A stretch of DNA of 64,000 bases from Eledone cirrhosa (GCA_964016885.1 OZ024744.1:118488697-118552696); one strand, 5' to 3'; shown: positions 49,181 to 63,560, counted from the stretch's first letter. The notes: generated by a model not told the origin, from the letters alone. Made by a program: numbers and translations.

Positions 49181-52100
49181 CTTGACAGCTAATAAATGAT
49201 GCTGGTAGTTTGTTCCATGGAGGTTTTAAAGGATGCAGTGTCTCGACAGCTAACAACTGATGCAGGTAGTCTGTTCCATGGAGCTTTTAAAAGATGCAGT
49301 GTCTTGACAGCTAACAACTGATGCAGGTAGTTTGTTCCATGGAGGTTTTAAAGGATGCAGTGTCTCGACAGCTAACAATTGATGCAGGTAGTTTGTTCCA
49401 TGCAGGTTTTAAAGGATAAAGTGTCTCGACAGCTAATGACTGATGCAGGTAGTTTGTTCCATGGAGGTTTTAAAGGATGTAGTATCTCGATAGCTAACAA
49501 CTGATGCAGCGAGTTTGTTCCATGGAGGTGTTAAAAAATGCAGTGTCTCGACAGCTCATAAATGATGCTGGTAGTTTGTTCCATGGAGGTTTTAAAGGAT
49601 GCAGGGTCTCGACAGCTAACAACTGATGCAGGTAGTTTGTTCCATGGAGGTTTTAAAGGATGCAGTGTCACAACAGCTTATAACTGATGCAGCGTGTTTG
49701 TTCCATGGAGGTTTTAAAGGATGCAGTGTCTTGACAGCTAATAAATGATGCTGGTAGTTTGTTCCATGGAGGTTTTAAAGGATGCAGTGTCTCGACAGCT
49801 AATAACTGATGCAGGTAGTTTGTTCCATGGAGCTTTTAAGGATGCAGTGTCTCAATAACTAACAACTGATGCAGCGAGTTTGGTCCATGGAAGTTTTAAA
49901 GGATGCAGTGTCTCGACAGCTAATAACTGATGCAGGTATTTTGTTCCATGGAGGTTTTAAAGGATGCAGTGTCTCGACTGCTAATAACTGATGCAGGTAG
50001 ATTGTTGTATGCAGGTTTTAAAGGATGCAGTGTTTCGACAGTTAACAACTGATGCAGGTAGTCTGTTCCATGGAGCTTTTAAAGGATGCAGTCTCTTGAC
50101 AGCTAACAACTGATGCAGGGAGTTTGTTCCATGGAGCATTTAAAGGATGCAGTGTCTCGACAGCTAACAACTGATGCAGGTAGTCTGTTCCATGGAGGTT
50201 TTAAAGGATGCAGTGTCTCGACAGCTAATAACTTATGCAGGTAGTTTCTTCCATGGAGGTTTTAAAGGTTGCAGTGTCTCGACAGCTAATAAATGATGCT
50301 GGTAGTTTCCTCCATGGAGCTTTTAAAGGATGCAGTGTCTCGACAGCTAATAACTGATGCAGGTAGTTTGTTCCATGGAGATTTTAAAGTAGCAGTGTCT
50401 CGACAGCTAACAACTGATGCAGGTAGTCTGTTCCATGGAGGTTTTAAAGGATGCAGTGTCTCGACTGCTAATAAATGATGCTGGTAGTTTCTTCCATGGA
50501 GGTTTTAAAGGATGCAGTGTCTCGACAGCTAACAACTGATGCAGGTAGTTTGTTCCATGGAGGTTTTAAAGGATGCAGTGTCTCGACAGCTAACAACTGA
50601 CGCAGCGACTTTGTTCCATGGAGGTTTTAAAAAATGCAGTGTCTCGACAGCTAATAAATGATGCTAGTAGTTTGTTCCATGGAGGTTTTAAAGGATGCAG
50701 TGTCTCGACAGCTAACAACTGATGCAGGTAGTTTGTTCCATGGAGGTTTTAAAGGGTGCAGCGTCTCGACAGCTAATAACTGATGTAGGTAGTTTGTTCC
50801 ATGGAGGTTTTAAAGGATGCAGTGTCTCGACAGTTAACAACTGATGCAGGTAGTCTGTTCCATGGAGCTTTTAAAGGATGCAGTGTCTCGACAGCTAATA
50901 ACTGATGCAGGTAGTTTGTTCCATGGAGGTTTTAAAGGATGCAGTGTCTCGACAGCTAATAACTGATGCTGGTAGTTTGTTCCATGGGGGTTTTAAAGGA
51001 TGCAGTGTCTCGACAGCTAACAATTGATGCAGGTAGTTTCTTCCATGGAGGTTTTAAAGATGCAGTGTCTCGACAGCTAATAATTGATGCAGGGTATTTG
51101 TTCCATGGAGCTTTTAAAGGATGCAGTCTCTTGACAGCTAACAACTGATGCAGGTAGTTTGTTCCATGGAGGTTTTAAAGGATGCAGTGTCACAACAGCT
51201 TATAACTGATGCAGGTAGTTTGTTCTATGGAGGTTTTAAAGGATGCAGTGTCTCGACAGCTAATAACTGATGCTGGTAGTTTGTTTCATGGAGGTTTTAA
51301 AGGATGCAGTGTCTCGACAGCTAACAACTGATGCAGGTAGTTTGGTCCATGGAGGTTTTAAAGGATGCAGTGTCTCGACAGCTAACAACTGATGCAGGTA
51401 GTTTGTTCCATGGAGGTTTTAAAGGATGCAGTGTCACAACAGCTTATAACTGATGCAGGTAGTTTGTTCTATGGAGGTTTTAAAGGATGCAGTCTCTCGA
51501 CAGCTAATAACTGATGCAGCTAGTTTGTTCCATGGAGGTTTTAAAGGATGCAGTGTCTTGACAGCTAATAAATGATGCTGGTAATTTGTTCCATGGAGGT
51601 TTTAAAGGATGCAGTGTCTCGACAGCTAATAACTGATGCAGGTAGTTTGTTCCATGGAGCTTTTAAAGGATGCAGTGTCTCAATAACTAACAACTGATGC
51701 AGGTAGTTTGTTCCATGGAGGTTTTAAAGGATGCAGTGTCTCAATAACTAACAACTGATGCAGCGAGTTTGGTCCATGGAAGTTTTAAAGGATGCAGTGT
51801 CTCGACAGCTAATAACTGATGCAGGTATTTTGTTCCATGGAGGTTTTAAAGGATGCAGTTTCTCGACAGCTAATAACTGATTCAGGTAGTTTGTTCCATG
51901 GAGCTTTTAAAGGATGCAGTGTCTCAATAACTAATAACTGATGCAGGTAGATTGTTGTATGCAGGTTTTAAAGGATGCAGTGTCTTGACAGCTAATAAAT
52001 GATGCTGGTAGTTTGTTCCATGGAGGTTTTAAAGGATGCAGTGTCTCGACAGCTAACAACTGATGCAGGTAGTCTGTTCCATGGAGCTTTTAAAAGATGC

Positions 52101-52860
52101 AGTGTCTTGACAGCTAACAACTGATGCAGGTAGTTTGTTCCATGGAGGTTTTAAAGGATGCAGTGTCTCGACAGCTAACAATTGATGCAGGTAGTTTGTT
52201 CCATGCAGGTTTTAAAGGATAAAGTGTCTCGACAGCTAATGACTGATGCAGGTAGTTTGTTCCATGGAGGTTTTAAAGGATGTAGTATCTCGATAGCTAA
52301 CAACTGATGCAGCGAGTTTGTTCCATGGAGGTGTTAAAAAATGCAGTGTCTCGACAGCTCATAAATGATGCAGGTAGTTTGTTCCATGGAGGTTTTAAAG
52401 GATGCAGGGTCTCGACAGCTAACAACTGATGCAGGTAGTTTGTTCCATGGAGGTTTTAAAGGATGCAGTGTCACAACAGCTTATAACTGATGCAGCGTGT
52501 TTGTTCCATGGAGGTTTTAAAGGATGCAGTGTCTTGACAGCTAATAAATGATGCTGGTAGTTTGTTCCATGGAGGTTTTAAAGGATGCAGTGTCTCGACA
52601 GCTAATAACTGATGCAGGTAGTTTGTTCCATGGAGCTTTTAAGGATGCAGTGTCTCAACAGCTAACAACTGATGCAGGTAGTTTGTTCCATGGAGGTTTT
52701 AAAGGATGCAGTGTCTCAATAACTAACAACTGATGCAGCGAGTTTGGCCCATGGAAGTTTTAAAGGATGCAGTGTCTCGACAGCTAATAACTGATGCAGG
52801 TATTTTGTTCCATGGAGGTTTTAAAGGATGCAGTGTCTCGACTGCTAATAACTGATGCAG

Positions 52861-53470
52861 GTAGATTGTTGTATGCAGGTTTTAAAGGATGCAGTGTTTC
52901 GACAGTTAACAACTGATGCAGGTAGTCTGTTCCATGGAGCTTTTAAAGGATGCAGTCTCTTGACAGCTAACAACTGATGCAGGGAGTTTGTTCCATGGAG
53001 CATTTAAAGGATGCAGTGTCTCGACAGCTAACAACTGATGCAGGTAGTTTGTTCCATGGAGGTTTTAAAGGATGCAGTGTCTCAATAACTAACAACTGAT
53101 GCAGCGAGTTTGGTCCATGGAAGTTTTAAAGGATGCAGTGTCTCGACAGCTAATAACTGATGCAGGTAGATTGTTGTATGCAGGTTTTAAAGGATGCAGT
53201 GTTTCGACAGTTAACAACTGATGCAGGTAGTCTGTTCCATGGAGCTTTTAAAGGATGCAGTCTCTTGACAGCTAACAACTGATGCAGGGAGTTTGTTCCA
53301 TGGAGCATTTAAAGGATGCAGTGTCTCGACAGCTAACAACTGATGCAGGTAGTCTGTTCCATGGAGGTTTTAAAGGATGCAGTGTCTCGACAGCTAATAA
53401 CTTATGCAGGTAGTTTCTTCCATGGAGGTTTTAAAGGATGCAGTGTCTCGACAGCTAATAAATGATGCTG
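52861..53470 (+). repeat. 305-bp (five-unit) tandem duplication
   Basis: The string GTAGATTGTTGTATGCAGG and the following CGACAGTTAAC, GTCTCTTGAC and GGAGCATTT variants occur in the same order starting at 52861 and at 53166, exactly 5 x 61 bp apart. Confidence 0.87.
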
Positions 53471-56400
53471 GTAGTTTCCTCCATGGAGCTTTTAAAGGAT
53501 GCAGTGTCTCGACAGCTAATAACTGATGCAGGTAGTTTGTTCCATGGAGATTTTAAAGTAGCAGTGTCTCGACAGCTAACAACTGATGCAGGTAGTCTGT
53601 TCCATGGAGGTTTTAAAGGATGCAGTGTCTCGACTGCTAATAAATGATGCTGGTAGTTTCTTCCATGGAGGTTTTAAAGGATGCAGTGTCTCGACAGCTA
53701 ACAACTGATGCAGGTAGTTTGTTCCATGGAGGTTTTAAAGGATGCAGTGTCTCGACAGCTAACAACTGACGCAGCGACTTTGTTCCATGGAGGTTTTAAA
53801 AAATGCAGTGTCTCGACAGCTAATAAATGATGCTAGTAGTTTGTTCCATGGAGGTTTTAAAGGATGCAGTGTCTCGACAGCTAACAACTGATGCAGGTAG
53901 TTTGTTCCATGGAGGTTTTAAAGGGTGCAGCGTCTCGACAGCTAATAACTGATGTAGGTAGTTTGTTCCATGGAGGTTTTAAAGGATGCAGTGTCTCGAC
54001 AGTTAACAACTGATGCAGGTAGTCTGTTCCATGGAGCTTTTAAAGGATGCAGTGTCTCGACAGCTAATAACTGATGCAGGTAGTTTGTTCCATGGAGGTT
54101 TTAAAGGATGCAGTGTCTCGACAGCTAATAACTGATGCTGGTAGTTTGTTCCATGGGGGTTTTAAAGGATGCAGTGTCTCGACAGCTAACAATTGATGCA
54201 GGTAGTTTCTTCCATGGAGGTTTTAAAGATGCAGTGTCTCGACAGCTAATAATTGATGCAGGGTATTTGTTCCATGGAGCTTTTAAAGGATGCAGTCTCT
54301 TGACAGCTAACAACTGATGCAGGTAGTTTGTTCCATGGAGGTTTTAAAGGATGCAGTGTCACAACAGCTTATAACTGATGCAGGTAGTTTGTTCTATGGA
54401 GGTTTTAAAGGATGCAGTGTCTCGACAGCTAATAACTGATGCTGGTAGTTTGTTTCATGGAGGTTTTAAAGGATGCAGTGTCTCGACAGCTAACAACTGA
54501 TGCAGGTAGTTTGGTCCATGGAGGTTTTAAAGGATGCAGTGTCTCGACAGCTAACAATTGATGCAGGTAGTTTGTTCCATGCAGGTTTTAAAGGATAAAG
54601 TGTCTCGACAGCTAATGACTGATGCAGGTAGTTTGTTCCATGGAGGTTTTAAAGGATGTAGTATCTCGATAGCTAACAACTGATGCAGCGAGTTTGTTCC
54701 ATGGAGGTGTTAAAAAATGCAGTGTCTCGACAGCTCATAAATGATGCAGGTAGTTTGTTCCATGGAGGTTTTAAAGGATGCAGGGTCTCGACAGCTAACA
54801 ACTGATGCAGGTAGTTTGTTCCATGGAGGTTTTAAAGGATGCAGTGTCACAACAGCTTATAACTGATGCAGCGTGTTTGTTCCATGGAGGTTTTAAAGGA
54901 TGCAGTGTCTCGACAGTTAACAACTGATGCAGGTAGTCTGTTCCATGGAGCTTTTAAAGGATGCAGTGTCTCGACAGCTAATAACTGATGCAGCTAGTTT
55001 GTTCCATGGAGGTTTTAAAGGATGCAGTGACTTGACAGCTAATAAATGATGCTGGTAGTTTGTTCCATGGAGGTTTTAAAGGATGCAGTGTCTCGACAGC
55101 TAATAACTGATGCAGGTAGTTTGTTCCATGGAGCTTTTAAAGGATGCAGTGTCTCAACAGCTAACAACTGATGCAGGTAGTTTGTTCCATGGAGGTTTTA
55201 AAGGATGCAGTGTCTCAATAACTAACAACTGATGCAGCGAGTTTGGTCCATGGAAGTTTTAAAGGATGCAGTGTCTCGACAGCTAATAACTGATGCAGGT
55301 ATTTTGTTCCATGGAGGTTTTAAAGGATGCAGTGTCTCGACTGCTAATAACTGATGCAGGTAGATTGTTGTATGCAGGTTTTAAAGGATGCAGTGTTTCG
55401 ACAGTTAACAACTGATGCAGGTAGTCTGTTCCATGGAGCTTTTAAAGGATGCAGTCTCTTGACAGCTAACAACTGATGCAGGGAGTTTGTTCCATGGAGC
55501 ATTTAAAGGATGCAGTGTCTCGACAGCTAACAACTGATGCAGGTAGTCTGTTCCATGGAGGTTTTAAAGGATGCAGTGTCTCGACAGCTAATAACTTATG
55601 CAGGTAGTTTCTTCCATGGAGGTTTTAAAGGTTGCAGTGTCTCGACAGCTAATAAATGATGCTAGTAGTTTCCTCCATGGAGCTTTTAAAGGATGCAGTG
55701 TCTCGACAGCTAATAACTGATGCAGGTAGTTTGTTCCATGGAGATTTTAAAGTAGCAGTGTCTCGACAGCTAACAACTGATGCAGGTAGTCTGTTCCATG
55801 GAGGTTTTAAAGGATGCAGTGTCTCGACTGCTAATAAATGATGCTGGTAGTTTCTTCCATGGAGGTTTTAAAGGATGCAGTGTCTCGACAGCTAACAACT
55901 GATGCAGGTAGTTTGTTCCATGGAGGTTTTAAAGGATGCAGTGTCTCGACAGCTAACAACTGACGCAGCGACTTTGTTCCATGGAGGTTTTAAAAAATGC
56001 AGTGTCTCGACAGCTAATAAATGATGCTAGTAGTTTGTTCCATGGAGGTTTTAAAGGATGCAGTGTCTCGACAGCTAACAACTGATGCAGGTAGTTTGTT
56101 CCATGGAGGTTTTAAAGGGTGCAGCGTCTCGACAGCTAATAACTGATGTAGGTAGTTTGTTCCATGGAGGTTTTAAAGGATGCAGTGTCTCGACAGTTAA
56201 CAACTGATGCAGGTAGTCTGTTCCATGGAGCTTTTAAAGGATGCAGTGTCTCGACAGCTAATAACTGATGCAGGTAGTTTGTTCCATGGAGGTTTTAAAG
56301 GATGCAGTGTCTCGACAGCTAATAACTGATGCTGGTAGTTTGTTCCATGGGGGTTTTAAAGGATGCAGTGTCTCGACAGCTAACAATTGATGCAGGTAGT

Positions 56401-57337
56401 TTCTTCCATGGAGGTTTTAAAGATGCAGTGTCTCGACAGCTAATAATTGATGCAGGGTATTTGTTCCATGGAGCTTTTAAAGGATGCAGTCTCTTGACAG
56501 CTAACAACTGATGCAGGTAGTTTGTTCCATGGAGGTTTTAAAGGATGCAGTGTCACAACAGCTTATAACTGATGCAGGTAGTTTGTTCTATGGAGGTTTT
56601 AAAGGATGCAGTGTCTCGACAGCTAATAACTGATGCTGGTAGTTTGTTTCATGGAGGTTTTAAAGGATGCAGTGTCTCGACAGCTAACAACTGATGCAGG
56701 TAGTTTGGTCCATGGAGGTTTTAAAGGATGCAGTGTCTCGACAGCTAACAACTGATGCAGGTAGTTTGTTCCATGGAGGTTTTAAAGGATGCAGTGTCAC
56801 AACAGCTTATAACTGATGCAGGTAGTTTGTTCTATGGAGGTTTTAAAGGATGCAGTCTCTCGACAGCTAATAACTGATGCAGCTAGTTTGTTCCATGGAG
56901 GTTTTAAAGGATGCAGTGTCTTGACAGCTAATAAATGATGCTGGTAGTTTGTTCCATGGAGGTTTTAAAGGATGCAGTGTCTCGACAGCTAATAACTGAT
57001 GCAGGTAGTTTGTTCCATGGAGCTTTTAAAGGATGCAGTGTCTCAATAACTAACAACTGATGCAGGTAGTTTGTTCCATGGAGGTTTTAAAGGATGCAGT
57101 GTCTCAATAACTAACAACTGATGCAGCGAGTTTGGTCCATGGAAGTTTTAAAGGATGCAGTGTCTCGCCAGCTAATAACTGATGCAGGTATTTTGTTCCA
57201 TGGAGGTTTTAAAGGATGCAGTTTCTCGACAGCTAATAACTGATTCAGGTAGTTTGTTCCATGGAGCTTTTAAAGGATGCAGTGTCTCAATAACTAATAA
57301 CTGATGCAGGTAGATTGTTGTATGCAGGTTTTAAAGG

Positions 57338-58313
57338 ATGCAGTGTCTTGACAGCTAATAAATGATGCTGGTAGTTTGTTCCATGGAGGTTTTAAAGGAT
57401 GCAGTGTCTCGACAGCTAACAACTGATGCAGGTAGTCTGTTCCATGGAGCTTTTAAAAGATGCAGTGTCTTGACAGCTAACAACTGATGCAGGTAGTTTG
57501 TTCCATGGAGGTTTTAAAGGATGCAGTGTCTCGACAGCTAACAATTGATGCAGGTAGTTTGTTCCATGCAGGTTTTAAAGGATAAAGTGTCTCGACAGCT
57601 AATGACTGATGCAGGTAGTTTGTTCCATGGAGGTTTTAAAGGATGTAGTATCTCGATAGCTAACAACTGATGCAGCGAGTTTGTTCCATGGAGGTGTTAA
57701 AAAATGCAGTGTCTCGACAGCTCATAAATGATGCAGGTAGTTTGTTCCATGGAGGTTTTAAAGGATGCAGGGTCTCGACAGCTAACAACTGATGCAGGTA
57801 GTTTGTTCCATGGAGGTTTTAAAGGATGCAGTGTCTTGACAGCTAATAAATGATGCTGGTAGTTTGTTCCATGGAGGTTTTAAAGGATGCAGTGTCTCGA
57901 CAGCTAACAACTGATGCAGGTAGTCTGTTCCATGGAGCTTTTAAAAGATGCAGTGTCTTGACAGCTAACAACTGATGCAGGTAGTTTGTTCCATGGAGGT
58001 TTTAAAGGATGCAGTGTCTCGACAGCTAACAATTGATGCAGGTAGTTTGTTCCATGCAGGTTTTAAAGGATAAAGTGTCTCGACAGCTAATGACTGATGC
58101 AGGTAGTTTGTTCCATGGAGGTTTTAAAGGATGTAGTATCTCGATAGCTAACAACTGATGCAGCGAGTTTGTTCCATGGAGGTGTTAAAAAATGCAGTGT
58201 CTCGACAGCTCATAAATGATGCAGGTAGTTTGTTCCATGGAGGTTTTAAAGGATGCAGGGTCTCGACAGCTAACAACTGATGCAGGTAGTTTGTTCCATG
58301 GAGGTTTTAAAGG
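57338..58313 (+). repeat. 488-bp (eight-unit) tandem duplication
   Basis: CTTGACAGCTAATAAATG begins at 57347 and 57835, and the private marker AGGATAAAGTG is at 57579 and 58067; both pairs are 488 bp apart, exactly eight units. The copies look essentially identical. Confidence 0.88.
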
Positions 58314-58362
58314 ATGCAGTGTCTTGACAGCTTATAACTGATGCAGCGTGTTTGTTCCATGG

Positions 58363-61300
58363 AGGTTTTAAAGGATGCAGTGTCTCGACAGTTAACAACT
58401 GATGCAGGTAGTCTGTTCCATGGAGCTTTTAAAGGATGCAGTGTCTCGACAGCTAACAACTGATGCAGGTAGTTTTTTCCATGGGTGTTTTAAAGGATGC
58501 AGTGTATTGACAGCTAATTATTGATGCAGGGAATTTGTTCCATGGAGCTTTTAGAGGATGCAGTGTCTCGACAGCTAACAACTGATGCAGGTAGTTTGTT
58601 CCATGGGTGTTTTAAAGGATGCAGTGTCTCGACAGCTAACAACTGATGCAGGTAGTTTCTTCCATAGAGGTTTTAAAGGATGCAGTGTTTCGACAGCTAA
58701 TAACTGATGCAGGTATTTTGTTCCATGGAGGTTTTAAAGGATGCAGTCTCTCAATAACTAATAACTGATGCTGGTAGTTTGTTCCATGGAGGTTTTAAAG
58801 GATGCAGTGTCTCGACAGCTAATAACTGATGCAGGTATTTTGTTCCATGGAGGTTTTAAAGGATGCAGTCTCTCGACAGCTAATAACTGATGCAGCTAGT
58901 TTGTTCCATGGAGGTTTTAAAGGATGCAGTGTCTTGACAGCTAATAAATGATGCTGGTAGTTTGTTCCATGGACGTTTTAAAGATACTGTGTCTTGACAG
59001 CTAATAACTGATGCAGGTAGTTTTTTCCATGGAAGTTTTAAAGGATGTAGTGTCTCGACAGCTAATAAATGATGCTGGCAGTTTCTTCCATGGAGGTTTT
59101 AAAGGATGCAGTGTCTCGACAGCTATCAACTGATGCAGGTAGTCTGTTCCATGGGTGTTTTAAAGGATGCAGTGTCTCGACAGCTAACAACTGATGCAGG
59201 TAGTTTGTTCCATGGAGGTTTTAAAGGATGCAGTGACTCGACAGCTAATAACTGATGCAGGTAGTTTGTTCTATGGAGGTTTTAAAGGATGCAGTCTCTT
59301 GACAGCTAACAACTGATGCAGCCAACTTGTTCCATGGAGGTTTTAAAAAATGCAGTGTCTCGACAGCTAATAAATGATGCTAGTAGTTTGTTCCATGGAG
59401 GTTTTAAAGGATGCAGTGTCTCGACAGCTAACAACTGATGCAGGTAGTTTGTTCCATGGCGGTTTTAAAGATTGCAGCGTCTCGACAGCTAATAACTGAT
59501 GTAGGTAGTTTGTTCCATGGAGGTTTTAAAGAATGCAGTGTCTCGACAGTTAACAACTGATGCAGGTAGTCTGTTCCATGGAGCTTTTAAAGGATGCAGT
59601 GTCTCGACAGCTAATAACTGATGCAGGTAGTTTGTACCATGGAGGTTTTAAAGGATGCAGTGTCTCGACAGCTAATAACTTATGCAGGTAGTTTGTTCCA
59701 TGGGGGTTTTAAAGGATGCAGTGTCTCGACAGCTAACAACTGATGCAGGTAGTTTCTTCCATGGAGGTTTTAAAGATGCAGTGTCTCGACAGCTAATAAT
59801 TGATGCAGGGTATTTGTTCCATGGAGCTTTTAAAGGATGCAGTCTCTTGACAGCTAACAACTGATGCAGGTAGTTTGTTCCATGGAGGTTTTAAAGGATG
59901 CAGTGTCACAACAGCTTATAACTGATGCAGGTATTTTGTTCCATTGAGGTTTTAAAGGATGCAGTGTCTTGACAGCTAATAAATGATGTTGGTAGTTTGT
60001 TCCATGGAGGTTTTAAAGGATGCAGTGTCTCGACAGCTAATAACTGATGCAGGTAGTTTGTTCCATGGAGGTTTTAAAGGATGCAGTGTCTCAATAACTA
60101 ACAACTGATGCAGCGAGTTTGGTGCATGGAAGTTTTAAAGGATGCAGTGTCTCGACAGCTAATAACTGATGCAGGTATTTTGTTCCATGGAGGTTTTAAA
60201 GGATGCAATTTCTCGACAGCTAATAACTGATGCAGGTAGTTTGTTCCATGGAGCTTTTAAAGGATGCAGTGTCTCGACAGCTAACAACTGATGCAGCGAC
60301 TTTGTTCCATGGAGGTTTTAAAAAATGCAGTGTCTCGACAGCTAATAATTGATGCTAGTAGTTTGTTCCATGGAGGTTTTAAAGGATGCAGTGTCTCGAC
60401 AGCTAACAACTGATGCAGGTATTTTGTTCCATGGAGGTTTTAAAGAGTGCAGCGTCTCGACAGCTAATAACTGATGTAGGTAGTTTGTTCCATGGAGGTT
60501 TTAAAGGATGCAGTGTCTCGACATTTAACAACTGATGGAGGTAGTCTGTTCCATGGAGCTTTTAAAGGATGCAGTGTCTCGACAGCTAATAACTGATGCA
60601 GGTAGTTTGTTCCATGGAGGTTTTAAAGGATGCAGTGTCTCGACAGCTAATAACTGATGCTGGTAGTATGTTCCATGGGGGTTTTAAAGGATGCAGTGTC
60701 TCGACAGCTAACAACTGATGCAGGTAGTTTCTTCCATGGAGGTTTTAAAGATGCAGTGTCTCGACAGCTAATAATTGATGCAGGGTATTTGTTCCATGGA
60801 GCTTTTAAAGGATGCAGTCTCTTGACAGCTAACAACTGATGCAGGTAGTTTGTTCCATGGAGGTTTTAAAGGATGCAGTGTCACAACAGCTTATAACTGA
60901 TGCAGGTAGTTTGTTCTATGGAGGTTTTAAAGGATGCAGTGTCTCGACAGCTAATAACTGATGCTGGTAATTTGTTCCATGGAGGTTTTAAAGGATGCAG
61001 TATCTCGACAGCTAATAACTGATGATGGTAGTTTGTTCCATGGAGGTTTTATAGGATGCAGTGTCTCGACAGCTAACAACTGATGCAGGTAGTTTGGTCC
61101 ATGGAGGTTTTAAAGGATGCAGTGTCTCGACAGCTAATAACTGATGCAGGTATTTTGTTCCATTGAGGTTTTAAAGGATGCAGTCTCTCGACAGCTAATA
61201 ACTGATGCAGCTAGTTTGTTCCATGGAGGTTTTAAAGGATGCAATGTCTTGACAGCTAATAAATGATGCTGGTAGTTTGTTCCATGGAGGTTTTAAAGGA

Positions 61301-63560
61301 TGCAGTGTCTCGACAGCTAATAACTGATGCAGGTAGTTTGTTCCATGGAGCTTTTAAAGGATGCAGTGTCTCAACAGCTAACAACTGATGCAGGTAGTTT
61401 GTTCCATGGAGGTTTTAAAGGATGCAGTGTCTCAATAACTAACAACTGATGCAGCGAGTTTGGTCCATGGAAGTTTTAAAGGATGCAGTGTCTCGACAGC
61501 TAATAACTGATGCAGGTATTTTGTTCCATGGAGGTTTTAAAGGATGCAGTGTCTCGACTGCTAATAACTGATGCAGGTAGATTGTTGTATGCAGGTTTTA
61601 AAGGATGCAGTGTTTCGACAGTTAACAACTGATGCAGGTAGTCTGTTCCATGGAGCTTTTAAAGGATGCAGTCTCTTGACAGCTAACAACTGATGCAGGG
61701 AGTTTGTTCCATGGAGCATTTAAAGGATGCAGTGTCTCGACAGCTAACAACTGATGCAGGTAGTCTGTTCCATGGAGGTTTTAAAGGATGCAGTGTCTCG
61801 ACAGCTAATAACTTATGCAGGTAGTTTCTTCCATGGAGGTTTTAAAGGATGCAGTGTCTCGACAGCTAATAAATGATGCTGGTAGTTTCCTCCATGGAGC
61901 TTTTAAAGGATGCAGTGTCTCGACAGCTAATAACTGATGCAGGTAGTTTGTTCCATGGAGATTTTAAAGTAGCAGTGTCTCGACAGCTAACAACTGATGC
62001 AGGTAGTCTGTTCCATGGAGGTTTTAAAGGATGCAGTGTCTCGACTGCTAATAAATGATGCTGGTAGTTTCTTCCATGGAGGTTTTAAAGGATGCAGTGT
62101 CTCGACAGCTAACAACTGATGCAGGTAGTTTGTTCCATGGAGGTTTTAAAGGATGCAGTGTCTCGACAGCTAACAACTGACGCAGCGACTTTGTTCCATG
62201 GAGGTTTTAAAAAATGCAGTGTCTCGACAGCTAATAAATGATGCTAGTAGTTTGTTCCATGGAGGTTTTAAAGGATGCAGTGTCTCGACAGCTAACAACT
62301 GATGCAGGTAGTTTGTTCCATGGAGGTTTTAAAGGGTGCAGCGTCTCGACAGCTAATAACTGATGTAGGTAGTTTGTTCCATGGAGGTTTTAAAGGATGC
62401 AGTGTCTCGACAGTTAACAACTGATGCAGGTAGTCTGTTCCATGGAGCTTTTAAAGGATGCAGTGTCTCGACAGCTAATAACTGATGCAGGTAGTTTGTT
62501 CCATGGAGGTTTTAAAGGATGCAGTGTCTCGACAGCTAATAACTGATGCTGGTAGTTTGTTCCATGGGGGTTTTAAAGGATGCAGTGTCTCGACAGCTAA
62601 CAATTGATGCAGGTAGTTTCTTCCATGGAGGTTTTAAAGATGCAGTGTCTCGACAGCTAATAATTGATGCAGGGTATTTGTTCCATGGAGCTTTTAAAGG
62701 ATGCAGTCTCTTGACAGCTAACAACTGATGCAGGTAGTTTGTTCCATGGAGGTTTTAAAGGATGCAGTGTCACAACAGCTTATAACTGATGCAGGTAGTT
62801 TGTTCTATGGAGGTTTTAAAGGATGCAGTGTCTCGACAGCTAATAACTGATGCTGGTAGTTTGTTTCATGGAGGTTTTAAAGGATGCAGTGTCTCGACAG
62901 CTAACAACTGATGCAGGTAGTTTGGTCCATGGAGGTTTTAAAGGATGCAGTGTCTCGACAGCTAACAACTGATGCAGGTAGTTTGTTCCATGGAGGTTTT
63001 AAAGGATGCAGTGTCACAACAGCTTATAACTGATGCAGGTAGTTTGTTCTATGGAGGTTTTAAAGGATGCAGTCTCTCGACAGCTAATAACTGATGCAGC
63101 TAGTTTGTTCCATGGAGGTTTTAAAGGATGCAGTGTCTTGACAGCTAATAAATGATGCTGGTAGTTTGTTCCATGGAGGTTTTAAAGGATGCAGTGTCTC
63201 GACAGCTAATAACTGATGCAGGTAGTTTGTTCCATGGAGCTTTTAAAGGATGCAGTGTCTCAATAACTAACAACTGATGCAGGTAGTTTGTTCCATGGAG
63301 GTTTTAAAGGATGCAGTGTCTCAATAACTAACAACTGATGCAGCGAGTTTGGTCCATGGAAGTTTTAAAGGATGCAGTGTCTCGACAGCTAATAACTGAT
63401 GCAGGTATTTTGTTCCATGGAGGTTTTAAAGGATGCAGTTTCTCGACAGCTAATAACTGATTCAGGTAGTTTGTTCCATGGAGCTTTTAAAGGATGCAGT
63501 GTCTCAATAACTAATAACTGATGCAGGTAGATTGTTGTATGCAGGTTTTAAAGGATGCAG
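58363..63560 (+). repeat. ~5.2-kb segment, copy 2 of the 14,383-bp pair
   Basis: Matches 43980-49180 at offset 14383. The match ends near 63560, where this copy has one unit fewer: the CTTGAC/AATAAATG unit of copy 1 is missing and a CGACAGTTAAC unit is present. Confidence 0.87.

Larger units (their letters stand above)
49181..58362 (+). repeat. Higher-order zone with 2803-, 3169- and 2194-bp periods
   Basis: The module marked GGTAGTTTCCTCCATGG begins near 47490, 50293, 53462 and 55656, giving periods of 2803, 3169 and 2194 bp (46, 52 and 36 units). The 366-bp excess of the second period is accounted for by one extra CTCAACAGC unit near 52650 and a five-unit duplication (GTAGATTGTTGTATGCAGG at 52861 and 53166, 305 bp apart). 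Only satellite is present. Confidence 0.85.
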
